Positions 26,636 to 35,524 of a stretch of DNA of 64,000 bases are shown here, in pieces. The number at the start of each line of letters is the position of its first letter. Position 1 is the first letter of the stretch. The position numbers and the translations under genes were made by a program. The notes below the pieces were generated by a model. The model had not been told where the DNA came from. It worked only from the letters and a program-made list of their open reading frames with translations, and ran no database searches. The DNA is from Algibacter mikhailovii (GTDB taxonomy: Bacteria; Bacteroidota; Bacteroidia; Flavobacteriales; Flavobacteriaceae). The DNA is taken from assembly GCF_014651495.1 (NCBI RefSeq), contig NZ_BMWZ01000003.1, positions 527,054-591,053 on the forward strand. The letters run 5' to 3'.

Positions 26636-27130
26636 TTAAATATAAGACTCTTCAAATCGTAAAAAGTGACAGGTATAACCATTGGGGTTTTTCTCCAAGT
26701 AATCTTGATGATATTCTTCCGCTTTCCAGAACGTAGACCATGGCTCTAAGGTGGTAACTACCTTATCCTCCCATTTGCCAGAACCATTTACTCTATTAAT
26801 CATGTCTTCGGCCATTTGTTTTTCTTCTGCATTTTGATAAAAAATAGCAGAACGGTAACTGGAACCTCTATCATTTCCCTGCTGATCCACAGTGGTTGGA
26901 TTATGCATTCTAAAGAAATAATCAAGTAATTCTTCAAAGCTAGTTTCGTCAGGGTTATAGGTGATTTCTAAGCCCTCAGCATGTCCGGGGTGGTATTTAT
27001 ACGTAGGATTAGTATTCTCGCCACCTTGATAACCTACCTCTGTATCTACCACTCCTGGACGCGTTCTAAAAAGATCTTCCATTCCCCAGAAACACCCCCC
27101 TGCTAGATATGCTTTTTTATATGTACTCAT
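26636..27130 (-). CDS. msrA: Peptide-methionine (S)-S-oxide reductase
   Basis: The 164-residue protein is a standard MsrA. It has [18 protein letters not shown] with the nucleophilic Cys, EVGYQGG, the substrate region [21 protein letters not shown], and a C-terminal Cys in NGYTCHF that can serve in recycling. It reduces Met-S-sulfoxide in damaged proteins with thioredoxin as donor. A divergent second copy follows 15 bases downstream, and SelO lies upstream, all on the same strand. Confidence 0.96.
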   Translation of the reverse strand: MSTYKKAYLAGGCFWGMEDLFRTRPGVVDTEVGYQGGENTNPTYKYHPGHAEGLEITYNPDETSFEELLDYFFRMHNPTTVDQQGNDRGSSYRSAIFYQNAEEKQMAEDMINRVNGSGKWEDKVVTTLEPWSTFWKAEEYHQDYLEKNPNGYTCHFLRFEESYI

Positions 27131-27229
27131 CGTTTTATTTTTAAATATTGTTAGTTTACTTTTTATGTAGCTGTTTTATCAAGTAATTTTACTTTATATT
27201 CTGCAATACCCGCATGCCGAAAAATGGCA

Positions 27230-28798
27230 TTAAGAACTGCAAGACAACATAGAACATCCTACTTTATGCCGCGCCCAATCCGGTCGTTTTGCAAACCATT
27301 TTTGGTATTCCGGTTGCTCGTCATAAGGCTTTTTAAGCATCTGGAACAACTCATCAATCAAATGATAATTGCCTTTATCAGCATCATCAATAGCCAATTG
27401 CGCCATATAATTACGCAACACACACTTCGGGTTTACAACATTCATTTTTCCCTTGCGTTCATTATCAGAACATGCTTCTTTTTGAAGTCTTTCTGAATAG
27501 TTCTCAAACCATGTTATCCATCTTGTTTCAATATTACCAGTTACTTCATCAGGTTTATAAAATGCGTCATGAATTACCTCTAGGCCTTTAGACGGGGTTT
27601 CTTTTTCAAAATTAGCCAGATTTCTGAAGAAAATAGTCATATCAGTTTCTGTAAGGTGTAAATTATCTTCCAACTCCTGAATCAATATTTGATCCTTTTC
27701 ATCTGTAATTTCCAATCCTAATTTTGAGCGCATCATGTTCAAAGATCCACTTTCAAAATCACTTTTATATTGATTTAAAATAGCTTCTAAAGGTGCTGCA
27801 TCCCCAATAAGAGGATATATGGCATTGGCTAGTTGTATTAAATTCCACAACCCCATGTTGGGCTGATTGCCGTAACGATAACGTTTGTTTTGCCTATCCG
27901 TGGTATTTGGTGTCCAACCATACTCATAGCCTTCTAACCATCCGTAAGGCCCATAATCAATAGTTAAGCCTAGTATTGACATATTATCAGTATTCATAAC
28001 ACCATGCACAAAACCTACCCGTTGCCAATGGATTATCATTTCTAAAGTACGCTGAGTCACCTGCTTAAAAAACTCAATGTAAGAGACTTTAGACGGTTCT
28101 CCTATATCGGGGAAATGGTGTTTTATGGTATAATCAACCAATTGCTTGAGATGTTCTTCATCTTGCCTAGCCGCAAAAATCTGATAGTTTCCAAAACGTA
28201 AAAATGATTCTGCTGTTCTACATACAATAGCCCCTTTTTCATAAGCGGTATTTCCATCATACATGACATCTCGAAGGACTTGATCACCAGACAACGCCAA
28301 TGATAATGCTCTTGTAGTAGGTACGCCTAAATGAAACATAGCTTCACTACATAAATATTCTCTAATAGAGGAACGCAAAACAGCCAAGCCATCAGCGGTT
28401 CTTGAGTACGGTGTTTCTCCTGCCCCTTTTAATTGTAATGCCCAATTTTTATTGTCCTGTTCAATTTCAAATAAGTTGATGGCACGACCATCTCCCAATT
28501 GGCCAGCCCAGTTTCCAAATTGATGCCCACCATAACACATGGCGTAGGGTTTTGTGTTGGGCAATATCGCATTCCCTGTAAACACCTTTAAAAACGAATC
28601 ACTTTTGGCATCTGCTTCAGACAAACCCAATGATTCTAGCATATCGTCAGATACATGAAGCATCTCTGGTTTAGCCGTTTGTTTTGGTGTTGCATAAGAA
28701 AAACAGGCTTCAGAAACCTGCCTTCTATAATTATCCTTAATAGGGTCTGCAGGTAATGCTTTATTAAATTTATCTCTTATATTTAAGTTCATAGTCAT
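27230..28798 (-). CDS. selO: SelO protein adenylyltransferase (YdiU/UPF0061)
   Basis: The 522-residue protein carries the SelO core: YGGHQFGNWAGQLGDGRAI (nucleotide loop), LQLKGAGETPYSR, and VHGVMNTDNMSILGLTIDYGPYGW with the metal-binding Asn and Asp. SelO proteins have a pseudokinase fold and attach AMP to other proteins, and they are linked to redox stress. The C-terminal CSS (SCSS) matches the position of the selenocysteine/cysteine motif of the family. It is 99 bases upstream of msrA and fits the redox theme of the cluster. Confidence 0.94.
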   Translation of the reverse strand: MTMNLNIRDKFNKALPADPIKDNYRRQVSEACFSYATPKQTAKPEMLHVSDDMLESLGLSEADAKSDSFLKVFTGNAILPNTKPYAMCYGGHQFGNWAGQLGDGRAINLFEIEQDNKNWALQLKGAGETPYSRTADGLAVLRSSIREYLCSEAMFHLGVPTTRALSLALSGDQVLRDVMYDGNTAYEKGAIVCRTAESFLRFGNYQIFAARQDEEHLKQLVDYTIKHHFPDIGEPSKVSYIEFFKQVTQRTLEMIIHWQRVGFVHGVMNTDNMSILGLTIDYGPYGWLEGYEYGWTPNTTDRQNKRYRYGNQPNMGLWNLIQLANAIYPLIGDAAPLEAILNQYKSDFESGSLNMMRSKLGLEITDEKDQILIQELEDNLHLTETDMTIFFRNLANFEKETPSKGLEVIHDAFYKPDEVTGNIETRWITWFENYSERLQKEACSDNERKGKMNVVNPKCVLRNYMAQLAIDDADKGNYHLIDELFQMLKKPYDEQPEYQKWFAKRPDWARHKVGCSMLSCSS

Positions 28799-29188
28799 TT
28801 TTCAATCCACTTTTTTAATCACCGTCCAAAGGACTACTTAATGTTTTGTATCCAATTTTAATCATTGAAAATTAAGCATCCTATGGTAATATCCTTTCTC
28901 TGTACTATACAGCCTTCTCTATTGCTTCACCTTTAGAAGGTGGTAAATAAAATTTAAAAAATATCCTGATAATAATTTGGCTTATATCACCTATCAATAA
29001 GATAAACTTTAATTTGAAATGTCATAACTTTCGCATCGTGTTAAGCTTGTATTGGAAGCCCTGCTCGTATAAGAGTAGATGTACATTGACCATTGAAATT
29101 AATTCCTGAATTAGAACGAAACAACTCTTAATATAAAAACCACCCGCCATCTTTAGTGGCTAAAGGTATATTTTCAGGCAGCACCAAT
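28799..29188. other. 390-base gap between selO and msrB
   Basis: The gap is AT-rich and should hold the promoter for selO and the 3' end of msrB. A small hairpin (CACCTT, 3-base loop, AAGGTG) lies near 28928-28942, and CCAC/GTGG arms followed by T on the minus strand sit near 29136-29155 as a weak terminator for msrB. I see no gene. Confidence 0.4.
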
Positions 29189-29635
29189 TTATTCCTTGTC
29201 TAATTTCATAGATTCAGAGTTAATACAATACCGTAAACCACTAGGTTCTGGGCCATCCGGAAAAACATGTCCCAAATGTCCATCGCAGGTATTACACATC
29301 ACCTCTACACGTACCATTCCAAAAGCGGAATCTTTTTCATACTTAATGGCATTCTCCTTAATTGGCTGCGTAAAACTAGGCCATCCAGTTCCTGATTCAA
29401 ATTTAATGGTTGAATCAAACAAGGGTGTATCACAACACACACAATTATACTTTCCTGCCTCATGAATTGAACACAGTGCCCCACTATGCGGCCTTTCTGT
29501 CCCCTTGAGTCTTGAAATTCTAAATTGCTCTGGCGTTAACAAAGCTTTCCATTCACTTTCTGATTTTTCAACCCTTTGGTCTGGAGTTGGGTTTCCTTTT
29601 ACAGAAAAACGTATCACTTCTTTCCAAGTTAGCAT
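29189..29635 (-). CDS. msrB: Peptide-methionine (R)-S-oxide reductase
   Basis: The 148-residue protein is a zinc-containing MsrB. It has two zinc CxxC pairs (CVCC and CNTC), the substrate patch ESGTGWPSF, VRVEVMCNTCDGHLGHVFPDGP and the catalytic Cys in LRYCINS. It reduces Met-R-sulfoxide, complementing the two MsrA proteins encoded nearby. It is separated from selO by 390 bases and probably has its own promoter. Confidence 0.96.
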   Translation of the reverse strand: MLTWKEVIRFSVKGNPTPDQRVEKSESEWKALLTPEQFRISRLKGTERPHSGALCSIHEAGKYNCVCCDTPLFDSTIKFESGTGWPSFTQPIKENAIKYEKDSAFGMVRVEVMCNTCDGHLGHVFPDGPEPSGLRYCINSESMKLDKE

Positions 29636-29838
29636 ATAATAATGTCCTTTCTTTTAATTAATCGAGTCTGTTTTTAATCATAAAGATAGTCGAATTTACA
29701 CTCAAAAAATTACACTAAGCATTTGCTTTATGATTTTTGATAGCATTTGTAAAATTTTCGACCAATAAAACCGTTAACCGAATCAAAACACAATTACTTA
29801 AAGTTTTAGTATTTTTACTTTACAAACAAAGTTGACTC

Positions 29839-31038
29839 ATGGAAAAGCTGATTGTTGAAACCAAAAAATTCACAACAAAATTACTGAATGAAAAGTTAGA
29901 CGCCTCTTTTCTATACCATAACTTAACCCATACGCAACGTGTGGTTGAAAAATCTATATTATTAGCCGATCAAGCTGGACTTGATGAGTTAGAGAAAAAT
30001 ATTCTAACCCTTGCTGCTTGGCTTCATGATACAGGGTACACGAATAGTATAAAAAATCATGAGGATGAAAGTGTAAAAATTGCTATGCAATTTTTGAAAG
30101 AGAAAGATTGTCCAGAAGATCATATTGACACTATTTGTATGCTCATTAGAGCTACAAAAATGGAGTATTCTCCAAAAACTCAATTAGAAAAAATCATTAA
30201 AGACGCAGACTGTTCTCATATAGGGAGCAAATCATACCTTGAAGTCATAGAATTGCTTAAAAAAGAATGGGAATTAACCAGTAATAAGCATTTATCTGAA
30301 ATGGCATGGCTTGATGAAAACATCAATTTCCTATCTACCAAACATCGTTTTTACACCACCGAAGCCGCCTTAAATTGGGATAAAAGAAAAGGTAAAAATA
30401 TAGCTGAATTATTAAAGGCTAAAAAAAAATTAGACACAGAAAGCAGAAAATTAAATCAGAAAAAAGACGCCTTAAGTTTTAAAAAGAATAAAATAGAAAT
30501 GCCTGAGCGTGGTATAGAAACCATGTTTAGAGTCACCTTAAAAAACCATATGCACCTGAGTAATATTGCTGATACAAAAGCTAATATTTTACTTTCTGTT
30601 AATGCCATTATTATTTCAATGGTCTTATCTAACTTAGTTTCTAAATTAGACAATGCCTCTAATGCCTACCTCATTCTACCAACTGTGATCTTTGTGTTAT
30701 TTACAGTAGTATCTATTATACTTTCTATATTGGCTACTAGACCAAATATTACTAGCGGTAAGTTCACCAAAGATGATGTTGCAAAGAAAAAGGTGAATTT
30801 ATTGTTTTTCGGAAATTTTCATAAAATGAGCCTAAATGATTTTGAATGGGCTATGGGAGAAATGATGGAAGACAGAGATTACCTCTATTCTTCCATGAAA
30901 AAAGATTTATACTTTCTAGGCCTAGTTTTAGATAAAAAATACAAAATACTTAGACTGACTTACACCGTCTTTATGGTAGGTATTATTGTAAGTGTTTTAG
31001 CCTTTGCCATTGCTTTTCAAAGCGTGGACTTATCGTAA
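29839..31038 (+). CDS. HD-domain protein fused to a Pycsar-effector-like membrane domain
   Basis: The 399-residue protein starts with an HD-type metal phosphohydrolase domain (about 20-175): His27, His31, His63-Asp64 in WLHDTGY, and Asp122/Asp124 in IKDADCSH. A lysine-rich helical stretch (183-218) leads to a C-terminal membrane domain with segments near 250-268, 278-299 and 375-393. NIADTKANILLSVNAIIIS (242-260) and DRDYLYSSMKKDLYFLGLVLDKKY match what I know of the PycTM/DUF5706 effector domain of the Pycsar anti-phage systems. No cyclase gene lies nearby. It could break down or sense a cyclic nucleotide at the membrane. The HD call is firm and the PycTM call is probable. Confidence 0.8.
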   Translation: MEKLIVETKKFTTKLLNEKLDASFLYHNLTHTQRVVEKSILLADQAGLDELEKNILTLAAWLHDTGYTNSIKNHEDESVKIAMQFLKEKDCPEDHIDTICMLIRATKMEYSPKTQLEKIIKDADCSHIGSKSYLEVIELLKKEWELTSNKHLSEMAWLDENINFLSTKHRFYTTEAALNWDKRKGKNIAELLKAKKKLDTESRKLNQKKDALSFKKNKIEMPERGIETMFRVTLKNHMHLSNIADTKANILLSVNAIIISMVLSNLVSKLDNASNAYLILPTVIFVLFTVVSIILSILATRPNITSGKFTKDDVAKKKVNLLFFGNFHKMSLNDFEWAMGEMMEDRDYLYSSMKKDLYFLGLVLDKKYKILRLTYTVFMVGIIVSVLAFAIAFQSVDLS

Positions 31039-31039
31039 A

Positions 31040-33412
31040 TTAGGCTTTAATTTCCTTCATTAAATCATCGTAAGTATAATACTCTTTGTCATCTTTTGCC
31101 TTATGATAAAGCACGCTTACACGAATAGCTTTTAGGCCTGTTACAGCTTGCAAATCTTCAAGTTCAACAATCTCAATATCTGTGTCTAAATAGTTTTTAG
31201 ACTGCAAAAACTTAACGTAGCCTAGATACTCTCTTTCATCTTGTTTTTGAGAATAGACAATGGTAATTTTTCCTTTTTCAGTGACACGTTTATTCGTGCC
31301 TTTTATGAACGCCTTGTCTACACGTTTTTTTACAATTTCATATCGAGCATTATACGTACCATCAACGTCAAACTGTTTTTCATCCATTCTAAAGCTTATT
31401 GACAGCGGTTGATTAAATACTAAAATCATAGAGGCCACATCTAATTGTACGGGCCATTCCGATTGCTTTTGATAATAGGCATTTTCCATTTCACACATCA
31501 CCTGAAGTTGCCATAACCTCAAATTATATAAAAATATTGGATTAAAACTATCCTCTTTGGTAATGGATTCACCAATATACATATTGTGCTCTACACCATC
31601 CGTTTTGAAACGTTCGAAAAAATGAGGATACATGGCCTGCGCATCAAGCTGCTTTTCATCTAAGAGCGACGTCATTTCTCTATTTATTTTAATGATAGAA
31701 TCATCATAATCCTTTCGATGGAAATAAAATGTATTTCCTTTTTCGTTTATACTTTCAAAATATTGGTCAATTTCTTCTTTTAATTCATACGAGGCGCGTA
31801 CATGCCTAAATACCGGTTCAATATCTTCGTTCAAAAAGGCAGATATTTGTTGTTCACTGTCTACTTGAAAATTCTTATTTAAATCTGCTAAATACTCATT
31901 GATTTGATAAATAAGTTGTTCAAATATGGGCAAAGCATCCTTTTTAGAAGCCTTTTCAAACAAACTCCTTGCAGCACTTAACTGTAATGTCAAATCGCGT
32001 TTAGTTGCAGTATTTCGCGCTATAGAAGACCCTTTAATATCAATTTGTCCAAAAAGCGGATATACATTGTCAAAAGCAATTTTCTTAAAACTAGGCTTTT
32101 GCCCATGTAATTCGGCTTTGATGAAATTTTTAGCCTCCTTGGCAAAACGCCACTTCACACTGGGATGAATTGAAGTACATTCCTGTTGAATAATAGCTTC
32201 AACAAGGTTTTCTTCCTCACTTTTAGTCCGCTCAACTGCAGACACAATAAAAGGCATAACATCAATTAACTTATTCGCATTAATACTGTTAAGTACCTTT
32301 GGCGTACCAGACACTATTTCAATGATTCCCATTAAACCTTCTTCATTGGCAATTGGCGCAAATATGGCACTCTTTACACCTTGACTATAAAGGCTCTTTA
32401 TATGAGGAGGCGGCACTTCATTATTATTAAACATGCCCTCAACATCTGATATTGAAATAAATTTACTCTCCCGCAGTAGTCTATCGTATGAACTATTGCA
32501 TAGCGCATCACTACATGTTTTACTCGCCTTATCGCCTATGAGGTAACTATTCATTCCTGAACCATAGACACGCTCAAAGAAACCTTCATCCTGGTTGTAA
32601 ATTGAAAATCCTACTTTTAAATCGCTTATCCCAAAAAGCGATCTAAAAACATCGTGAAACTCTCCGCTAAATTCATCATCTTGTCTCTTCTTATCACCTA
32701 TGAGGCTTGTCTTAATATTTGATATCGATTGATCATCTGTTACATCAAAAATATTTGAAATCACAAACCCTTTGAACACATAGCTATTTGGAGGGAATTT
32801 TTTCTTCCACAGCTCAATATTTTCAAAATTATCTAATAATTCATCATAATCAGACTGCGTAATTTCAATGGCATTTTCTTTTGGAATTATTTCACAAAAA
32901 TCAGCATTATACAAAATTTTATAAAACCTTAAAATCCCATCAGCATCTGGTATTTCATAATAAAATGGTCTTTTAAAACTTAAATTAAAACCATAACAGA
33001 AATTTAGAATAATGGTACATGAAATTATATACACATCATCTTCAGGCATGTTTTTCATTTGTAATTGAAAATCCTCACCTGCCGTTTTTAGAATGGAATT
33101 AAAACGCGTTGATGAATTAAAAATAAAGTTATGAAAAGGTACAGACGCCGTCTTTATTTCATTCTTAGTTAAAATAGGACTAAATGAGTCTTGCAGAATT
33201 GTTTTAATCACATCTTTTCTAGTCTCGAGAACAGAAACATCAGAAAACCCATCACGCAATTCTGGATAGTCCCTGGCTAATTGCAAAATATAATTTGCTC
33301 TGTTCGACGTAAAAGCGTCTTCACTATTAGATAAAGCTTCATACTCCTCTATGAGCTTATTAAAACTTATCTTAAGCTCTAATGGCGAATCAATATTATC
33401 ATTAATATCCAT
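31040..33412 (-). CDS. Large GAF-domain protein of unknown function
   Basis: The 790-residue cytoplasmic protein has no signal peptide or membrane segment. A GAF-like region lies at about 230-395, with GSGMNSYLIGDKASKTCSDALC, SLYSQGVKSAIFAPI and GLMGIIEIVSGTPKVL as typical strands and helices. The flanks (1-220 and 400-790) are mostly helical and unfamiliar. No kinase, cyclase or DNA-binding output domain is evident. It is convergent with the HD-PycTM gene with only 1 base between the stop codons, leaving no room for a separate terminator. I know of no role. Confidence 0.75.
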   Translation of the reverse strand: MDINDNIDSPLELKISFNKLIEEYEALSNSEDAFTSNRANYILQLARDYPELRDGFSDVSVLETRKDVIKTILQDSFSPILTKNEIKTASVPFHNFIFNSSTRFNSILKTAGEDFQLQMKNMPEDDVYIISCTIILNFCYGFNLSFKRPFYYEIPDADGILRFYKILYNADFCEIIPKENAIEITQSDYDELLDNFENIELWKKKFPPNSYVFKGFVISNIFDVTDDQSISNIKTSLIGDKKRQDDEFSGEFHDVFRSLFGISDLKVGFSIYNQDEGFFERVYGSGMNSYLIGDKASKTCSDALCNSSYDRLLRESKFISISDVEGMFNNNEVPPPHIKSLYSQGVKSAIFAPIANEEGLMGIIEIVSGTPKVLNSINANKLIDVMPFIVSAVERTKSEEENLVEAIIQQECTSIHPSVKWRFAKEAKNFIKAELHGQKPSFKKIAFDNVYPLFGQIDIKGSSIARNTATKRDLTLQLSAARSLFEKASKKDALPIFEQLIYQINEYLADLNKNFQVDSEQQISAFLNEDIEPVFRHVRASYELKEEIDQYFESINEKGNTFYFHRKDYDDSIIKINREMTSLLDEKQLDAQAMYPHFFERFKTDGVEHNMYIGESITKEDSFNPIFLYNLRLWQLQVMCEMENAYYQKQSEWPVQLDVASMILVFNQPLSISFRMDEKQFDVDGTYNARYEIVKKRVDKAFIKGTNKRVTEKGKITIVYSQKQDEREYLGYVKFLQSKNYLDTDIEIVELEDLQAVTGLKAIRVSVLYHKAKDDKEYYTYDDLMKEIKA

Positions 33413-33433
33413 AATACCCCCTTTTTAAGAATA

Positions 33434-33441
33434 CAAATTTA
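33434..33441 (-). promoter_or_regulatory. Possible promoter -7 element for the GAF gene
   Basis: On the minus strand the sequence is TAAATTTG, a full match to the Bacteroidota TAnnTTTG element, 22 bases before the ATG. A clear -33 TTG at the right distance is not visible, so the call is weak. Confidence 0.3.
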
Positions 33442-33506
33442 CAAATAATTGATTTAGTCGGTATTAGTAAGACTTCTTGACAAAGATATTGTTACAATAA
33501 AACGAA

Positions 33507-35381
33507 TTATTTTTTTGTTGTCAAGACCATACTTCCTCTTTCTTTCAAGGTGAAATTATCACCCCAGAAAAACTCATATCCAGTAATAATATTTCTTACC
33601 GCTTTGCCTTTCAATTCAATTTCAGCAAACCGTGTTAAATCTAATAAAAAGTCGTCTTCATTTTTATTTAAGATACAAACGACAGTCTCATCACCAAAAA
33701 TTCTAAATAATACATATATACCATTTTCAGGAACAAAATGCACTGTTTTACCTTTATGGATGGCTTGACTATTTTTCCTGTAATTCAACAGTTTTTTAAG
33801 ATAGAGTTGCATATCTTTTTGTGCATCCATTAAGCCTTCTCCTGTGAAGGCATTAACTTCATCACCCTCCCAGCCACCAGGAAAATCTGAACGAATCAAA
33901 CCATGATCTCCGGGGATACTAGAATCACTCATTAAAATTTCAGTACCGTAGTAGACTTGTGGAATTCTAGGCAGCACCAGTATATAGCCCATGGCCATTT
34001 TTGTATTTACAACATCTTCTCTCAATTGAGTGAAAATCCGGCTCATATCATGATTATCAGCAAAAACCAAAAGATCTTCTGGTTTTGCATAAGCAAAATC
34101 GTTTGCCAGCCCTTTATAGAGATCAATAAGCCCCGTTGAAAAAGATTCCTCTTGATTTAACCCTCTAACAATTTGATCTTGTAAAGCAAAATCCATTGGA
34201 GATTTTAAATTAGAGTTGTAACCATCTCTATTCTGATGATCATTTTGCCAGTACGAAATAATTAGAGGATTAATGGTCCACTCTTCACCTACAATACTAA
34301 AGCTGGGGTACTCATGCATAATTTCACCCGCCCAATACCGCATAAATCCTTTGTCTGGGTACGAGTATGTATCCTGACGAATACCTCCTAATTGCATGGT
34401 TTCTATCCACCAAATACTATTTTGAATGGTATACTTCGCCATAAAAGCGTTACGTTGATTCAAATCTGGCATTGATGATACAAACCACCCTTCACTCATC
34501 CCTTTCTTATCGTATTCAGAAGCGTAAAAGTCTTGATTCGTTGTACGTCTATGAGAAGTAATAATAGTAGCCTTAAGACTACCGCTATCAATACCTTCTT
34601 CATATGACCTTTGGTGATTAATCCAATCCTTAAATGGCAGATCCTTCATCCACCAATGTTCTAACCCACAATGATTCACAACTTGATCCATGATTAATTT
34701 CATGCCTTTCTGAGACATGCTTAGCGCTAATTCTTTATAGTCATCTAAGGTACCAAAACGAGGATCTATTTTGTAAAAATCTGTCATGGCGTACCCGTGG
34801 TAAGAGCCTTGATACATATCATTAATTAACAAGGGGCAGGACCAAATTGCTGTAAAACCTAAATCTTCTATATAATCAAGATGATTTATAATACCTCTTA
34901 TATCACCGCCGTGGCGGGCAGAATTATCCGACCTATCAATTATTTTTTCATTGAGACCTTCAATGATATCATTATCAGGATCCCCATTAGCAAAACGATC
35001 TGGTGTTATTAAATAAATAGCATCAGAACTATTAAAGCCTATATAATTTTCTGAAGGCTTTTTCCTAGATTTTAATTCATAAATACAAACTAAATCATCT
35101 TTATCAACCCTTTTAAAACTAATGCTAAACTTCCCAGACTTTGCTGTTTTATCAATAAGCAAATCGATAAATAAATAATTAGGACTATCAGCTTTATGAA
35201 CCTTTTTAATAGAAACACCCAGATAAGAAACACTAGGTACAGCATCAGAGATATTAGGATGCTGTATTAAAAGTTGAAGGTCGTTTTTTTTAAAACCAAC
35301 CCACCAGTTTGGGGGTTCAATGCGTGCAATTCCATGGTCCTCTACTTGCAAAGATTTTGAATGAATCGCTTTTGAAGTCAT
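33507..35381 (-). CDS. GH13 neopullulanase-like amylase without signal peptide
   Basis: The 624-residue enzyme has an N-terminal neopullulanase-type sandwich domain (about 15-105), a GH13 barrel and a C-terminal beta domain. Visible GH13 motifs are DQVVNH (232-237), nucleophile Asp337 in GGIRQDTYS, acid/base Glu366 in IVGEEW, and Asp445 in ADNHDMSR. It is closely similar to the product at 43667-45595 over its length, but it starts MTSKAIHSKSLQVEDHG with no signal peptide or lipobox, and no in-frame upstream start offers one. A cytoplasmic enzyme is therefore likely. It follows the GH13 gene at 35525 after a gap of 143 bases. It would split maltodextrin or related alpha-glucans. Confidence 0.92.
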   Translation of the reverse strand: MTSKAIHSKSLQVEDHGIARIEPPNWWVGFKKNDLQLLIQHPNISDAVPSVSYLGVSIKKVHKADSPNYLFIDLLIDKTAKSGKFSISFKRVDKDDLVCIYELKSRKKPSENYIGFNSSDAIYLITPDRFANGDPDNDIIEGLNEKIIDRSDNSARHGGDIRGIINHLDYIEDLGFTAIWSCPLLINDMYQGSYHGYAMTDFYKIDPRFGTLDDYKELALSMSQKGMKLIMDQVVNHCGLEHWWMKDLPFKDWINHQRSYEEGIDSGSLKATIITSHRRTTNQDFYASEYDKKGMSEGWFVSSMPDLNQRNAFMAKYTIQNSIWWIETMQLGGIRQDTYSYPDKGFMRYWAGEIMHEYPSFSIVGEEWTINPLIISYWQNDHQNRDGYNSNLKSPMDFALQDQIVRGLNQEESFSTGLIDLYKGLANDFAYAKPEDLLVFADNHDMSRIFTQLREDVVNTKMAMGYILVLPRIPQVYYGTEILMSDSSIPGDHGLIRSDFPGGWEGDEVNAFTGEGLMDAQKDMQLYLKKLLNYRKNSQAIHKGKTVHFVPENGIYVLFRIFGDETVVCILNKNEDDFLLDLTRFAEIELKGKAVRNIITGYEFFWGDNFTLKERGSMVLTTKK

Positions 35382-35524
35382 TTCATTTTCTGATTTATGT
35401 AAAGCATTAAGGCTTAACTTTTAGTAGAGATAAATCTATTGAATTTTTCTTTAAACTTATCAGAAAATACGCATTCTAGCATTATAATTTTAAAGCAACT
35501 TGAATAAATTGCAATAAATAGAGC

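Noticed and set aside
28928..28942. CACCTT/AAGGTG hairpin in the selO-msrB gap
   Set aside because: The stem is short and lacks a T-tract in either direction, so it does not qualify as a terminator or RNA gene.
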